Source of the DNA: CAVQCA01 sp963710815
GTDB taxonomy: Bacteria; Pseudomonadota; Gammaproteobacteria; UBA9214
Length of the DNA stretch: 64,000 bases
Reading direction: 5' to 3'
Assembly (NCBI GenBank): GCA_963710815.1
Contig: CAVQCA010000055.1
Location: 1-64,000 of the forward strand
Under the pieces are notes generated by a model. The model was not told the origin of the DNA, did not search any database, and worked only from the letters and a program-made list of their open reading frames with translations. The stretch's first letter is position 1; every line of letters starts with the position of its first letter. Shown here in pieces: positions 61,009 through 64,000 of this stretch. The translations under genes and the position numbers were made by a program.

Positions 61009-61302
61009 TCAGACGCAGCCGGTCGGCTTGGGAAGGCCGCCATACTTGGTGATCGGTTTCATGGGGCCGGTCATCCACAGTTTGAATATAGCCTTCTGGT
61101 CTTCACCGACATATTTGGCGAACTTGCGGATCGGCGGTACCACGGAATAGGTCTCGAAGTACTCGCGCGCCTTCATGATATGTGCCCACTTGACCTCATC
61201 CAGGTCCACCTCGTCGGCCTCCGCCATCGCCTGGGCGATCTCGGGGGTCCACGCATTCATATCCGTCAAATAACCATCACCATCGCGTTCTGGAATCTGC
61301 AT
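61009..61302 (-). CDS. TusE/DsrC-family sulfur-carrier protein (CysA only)
   Basis: A 97-aa member of the DsrC/TusE family. The C-terminal arm ends LPKPTGCV, keeping the penultimate cysteine (CysA). The inner CysB position, which would read GCRVAGL in DsrC, is ITKYGGL here, so only one of the two cysteines is left. This is the TusE pattern: TusE takes persulfide from TusD and passes it to MnmA for 2-thiouridine in tRNA. The central ICIxKAREYF-type helix reads WAHIMKAREYFETY. It lies opposite to the PP2C gene. No tusBCD or dsr genes are near. The protein at 21858 shows the opposite cysteine loss. Confidence 0.88.
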   Translation of the reverse strand: MQIPERDGDGYLTDMNAWTPEIAQAMAEADEVDLDEVKWAHIMKAREYFETYSVVPPIRKFAKYVGEDQKAIFKLWMTGPMKPITKYGGLPKPTGCV

Positions 61303-61573
61303 CTTCTACCTCTTCATTATCCAATAGGTTCATCTCACGGACCGCATGCCACGATTGTACAACACACGGCATTCTTCCGCTGAATTACACCCATTAGACA
61401 ATTCCTGAGTAAATTAGTCAAGTACTATTGTTGGCTGACCCGGTAGCGACGGGAAAAGGCATTCACGTTCCAGTCCGTGACAAGCTATCCCGCCACAGGA
61501 TTAAAAACGCCAGTCATCCCCCGCCTGCAGGCGGAGGTTTATGGATCCGTTGTATGGAGACTCCAAACAGCTT

Positions 61574-61602
61574 CTGACGCCAGCATTGTACGTATATATA
61601 AT
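61574..61602 (+). promoter_or_regulatory. Predicted sigma-70 promoter for acs
   Basis: A perfect -10 TATAAT (61597-61602) lies 17 bases after CTGACG (61574-61579, 4 of 6 matches to TTGACA). It is about 55 bases before the acs ATG, within the 355-base gap upstream. The rest of the gap holds a CCGCCTGCAGGCGG palindrome near 61525 and no gene that I can support. Confidence 0.5.
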
Positions 61603-61657
61603 GGCTGACCCCGGCGATTATCCTGCGCCGGAAGCCCATTCAACCGGAGAGAGTTGC

Positions 61658-63589
<1,932 letters not shown>

Positions 63590-63617
63590 TACATCGGGGT
63601 CCGGCCGGACGCGCGGG

Positions 63618-64000
63618 ATGATCACGACCAGCGCGTTCCGTCCGGCCTGGTGGCTGCCGGGCCCGCACCTGCAGACGATCTATCCAAGCCTGCTGCGACC
63701 CCGCCGCCATCCCGAGCTGAAACGGGAACGGCTCGAACTCCCGGACGGGGATTTCATCGACCTCGACTGGACACAGAACGATGGCCGGGGGCTGGTGCTG
63801 ATCCTGCACGGGCTGGAGGGTTCGCTCGAATCCCACTACACCGGCGGCATCCTCGAGGCGCTGGTCGCCGCGGGATACCGGGCGGTGCTGATGTACTTCC
63901 GCGGCTGCAGCGGGAAACCCAACCGACTCGCGCGCAGTTACCATTCCGGGGATACCGCGGACCTGCAAACCGTCCTCGCCCATCTCGCCGATTGCGGTGA
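63618..64000 (+). CDS. yheT: Alpha/beta hydrolase, YheT family (partial, runs off window)
   Basis: The N-terminal 127 residues of a YheT-like hydrolase. The start is ATG 63618 (MITTSAFRPAWWLPGPHLQT, typical of the family), followed by the ELPDGDFIDLDW strand, the oxyanion segment LILHGLEGSLESHYTGGI, and the nucleophile-elbow approach YFRGCSGKPNRLARSYHSGD. The nucleophile itself lies beyond the window end. YheT proteins act on unknown esters; the family is common in Proteobacteria. It begins 28 bases after acs, possibly cotranscribed. Confidence 0.85.
   Translation, partial: MITTSAFRPAWWLPGPHLQTIYPSLLRPRRHPELKRERLELPDGDFIDLDWTQNDGRGLVLILHGLEGSLESHYTGGILEALVAAGYRAVLMYFRGCSGKPNRLARSYHSGDTADLQTVLAHLADCG

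Overview
The window is one contiguous stretch of a GC-rich gammaproteobacterial chromosome. It carries no tRNA, rRNA, CRISPR array or prophage that I can recognise. The gene set (tesA next to ybbA-ybbP, tcdA, slyD, an EF-P-like efpL, uup, TusE/DsrC proteins, yheT) is typical of Gammaproteobacteria. DsrC-family proteins, a CtaG-PCuAC-SCO copper set and paired Ser/Thr kinase/phosphatase modules would suit a Chromatiales/Ectothiorhodospiraceae-like environmental bacterium, but that placement is inference.

Layout. Bases 1-7000 are an accessory, visibly decaying patch of lower GC: an IS3 transposase relic, a zinc-type hemB, IS1182-like end fragments and a MITE-like hairpin element, a heavily frameshifted adenylation-carrier-thioesterase (A-T-TE, NRPS-like) pseudogene, a miniature IS1182-like relic, and an intact UbiD/Fdc1-like decarboxylase. 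It looks like the remains of a small biosynthetic island. Bases 7-19.9 kb hold cardiolipin synthase, a retropepsin-like protease, a copper/cytochrome oxidase assembly operon (CtaG, PCuAC, SCO), a nucleotide-translocase-like/HEAT fusion followed by a cyclic-nucleotide-binding protein, an MscS channel and small housekeeping genes. Bases 19.9-29.1 kb carry tcdA, yjbQ, a DsrC-like gene beside an OsmC-like gene, cspA, slyD, efpL, uup and a membrane-exported gluzincin peptidase.

Bases 29.5-37 kb contain a MacAB-like efflux operon (adaptor, ATPase, two permeases) and a PP2C-Ser/Thr kinase-FHA signalling cluster. The adaptor and the PP2C gene each show an apparent single-base frameshift. Bases 37.4-46.4 kb carry a ChaN-PDZ lipoprotein, tesA divergent from ybbA-ybbP, a CBS protein, an ABC exporter and an ExbB/ExbD pair. 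Bases 46.4-56 kb carry pgm, an Old Yellow Enzyme, the methionine-salvage operon mtnB-mtnD-mtnC, a nitroreductase, and conserved unknowns. Bases 56-64 kb carry sixA, a DeaD-type helicase, a CoA-binding protein, an atypical kinase overlapping a PP2C phosphatase, a tusE-like gene, acs and the start of yheT.

Three families of small palindromic repeats are scattered through the window. Family A (about 90 bp, CGCAAAG arms) has three copies. Family B (143 bp) has two copies, both flanked by 10-bp near-perfect target duplications, one inserted inside a family A copy. Family C (about 165 bp, GAGCCTGTCGGACTT ends) has two copies 51 kb apart, at CTAG or CTAG-like targets. These nested non-autonomous elements, the decaying HemB/A-T-TE/UbiD island, the two DsrC-family proteins that have lost opposite cysteines, and the atypical kinase-phosphatase pair are the points most worth a second look.
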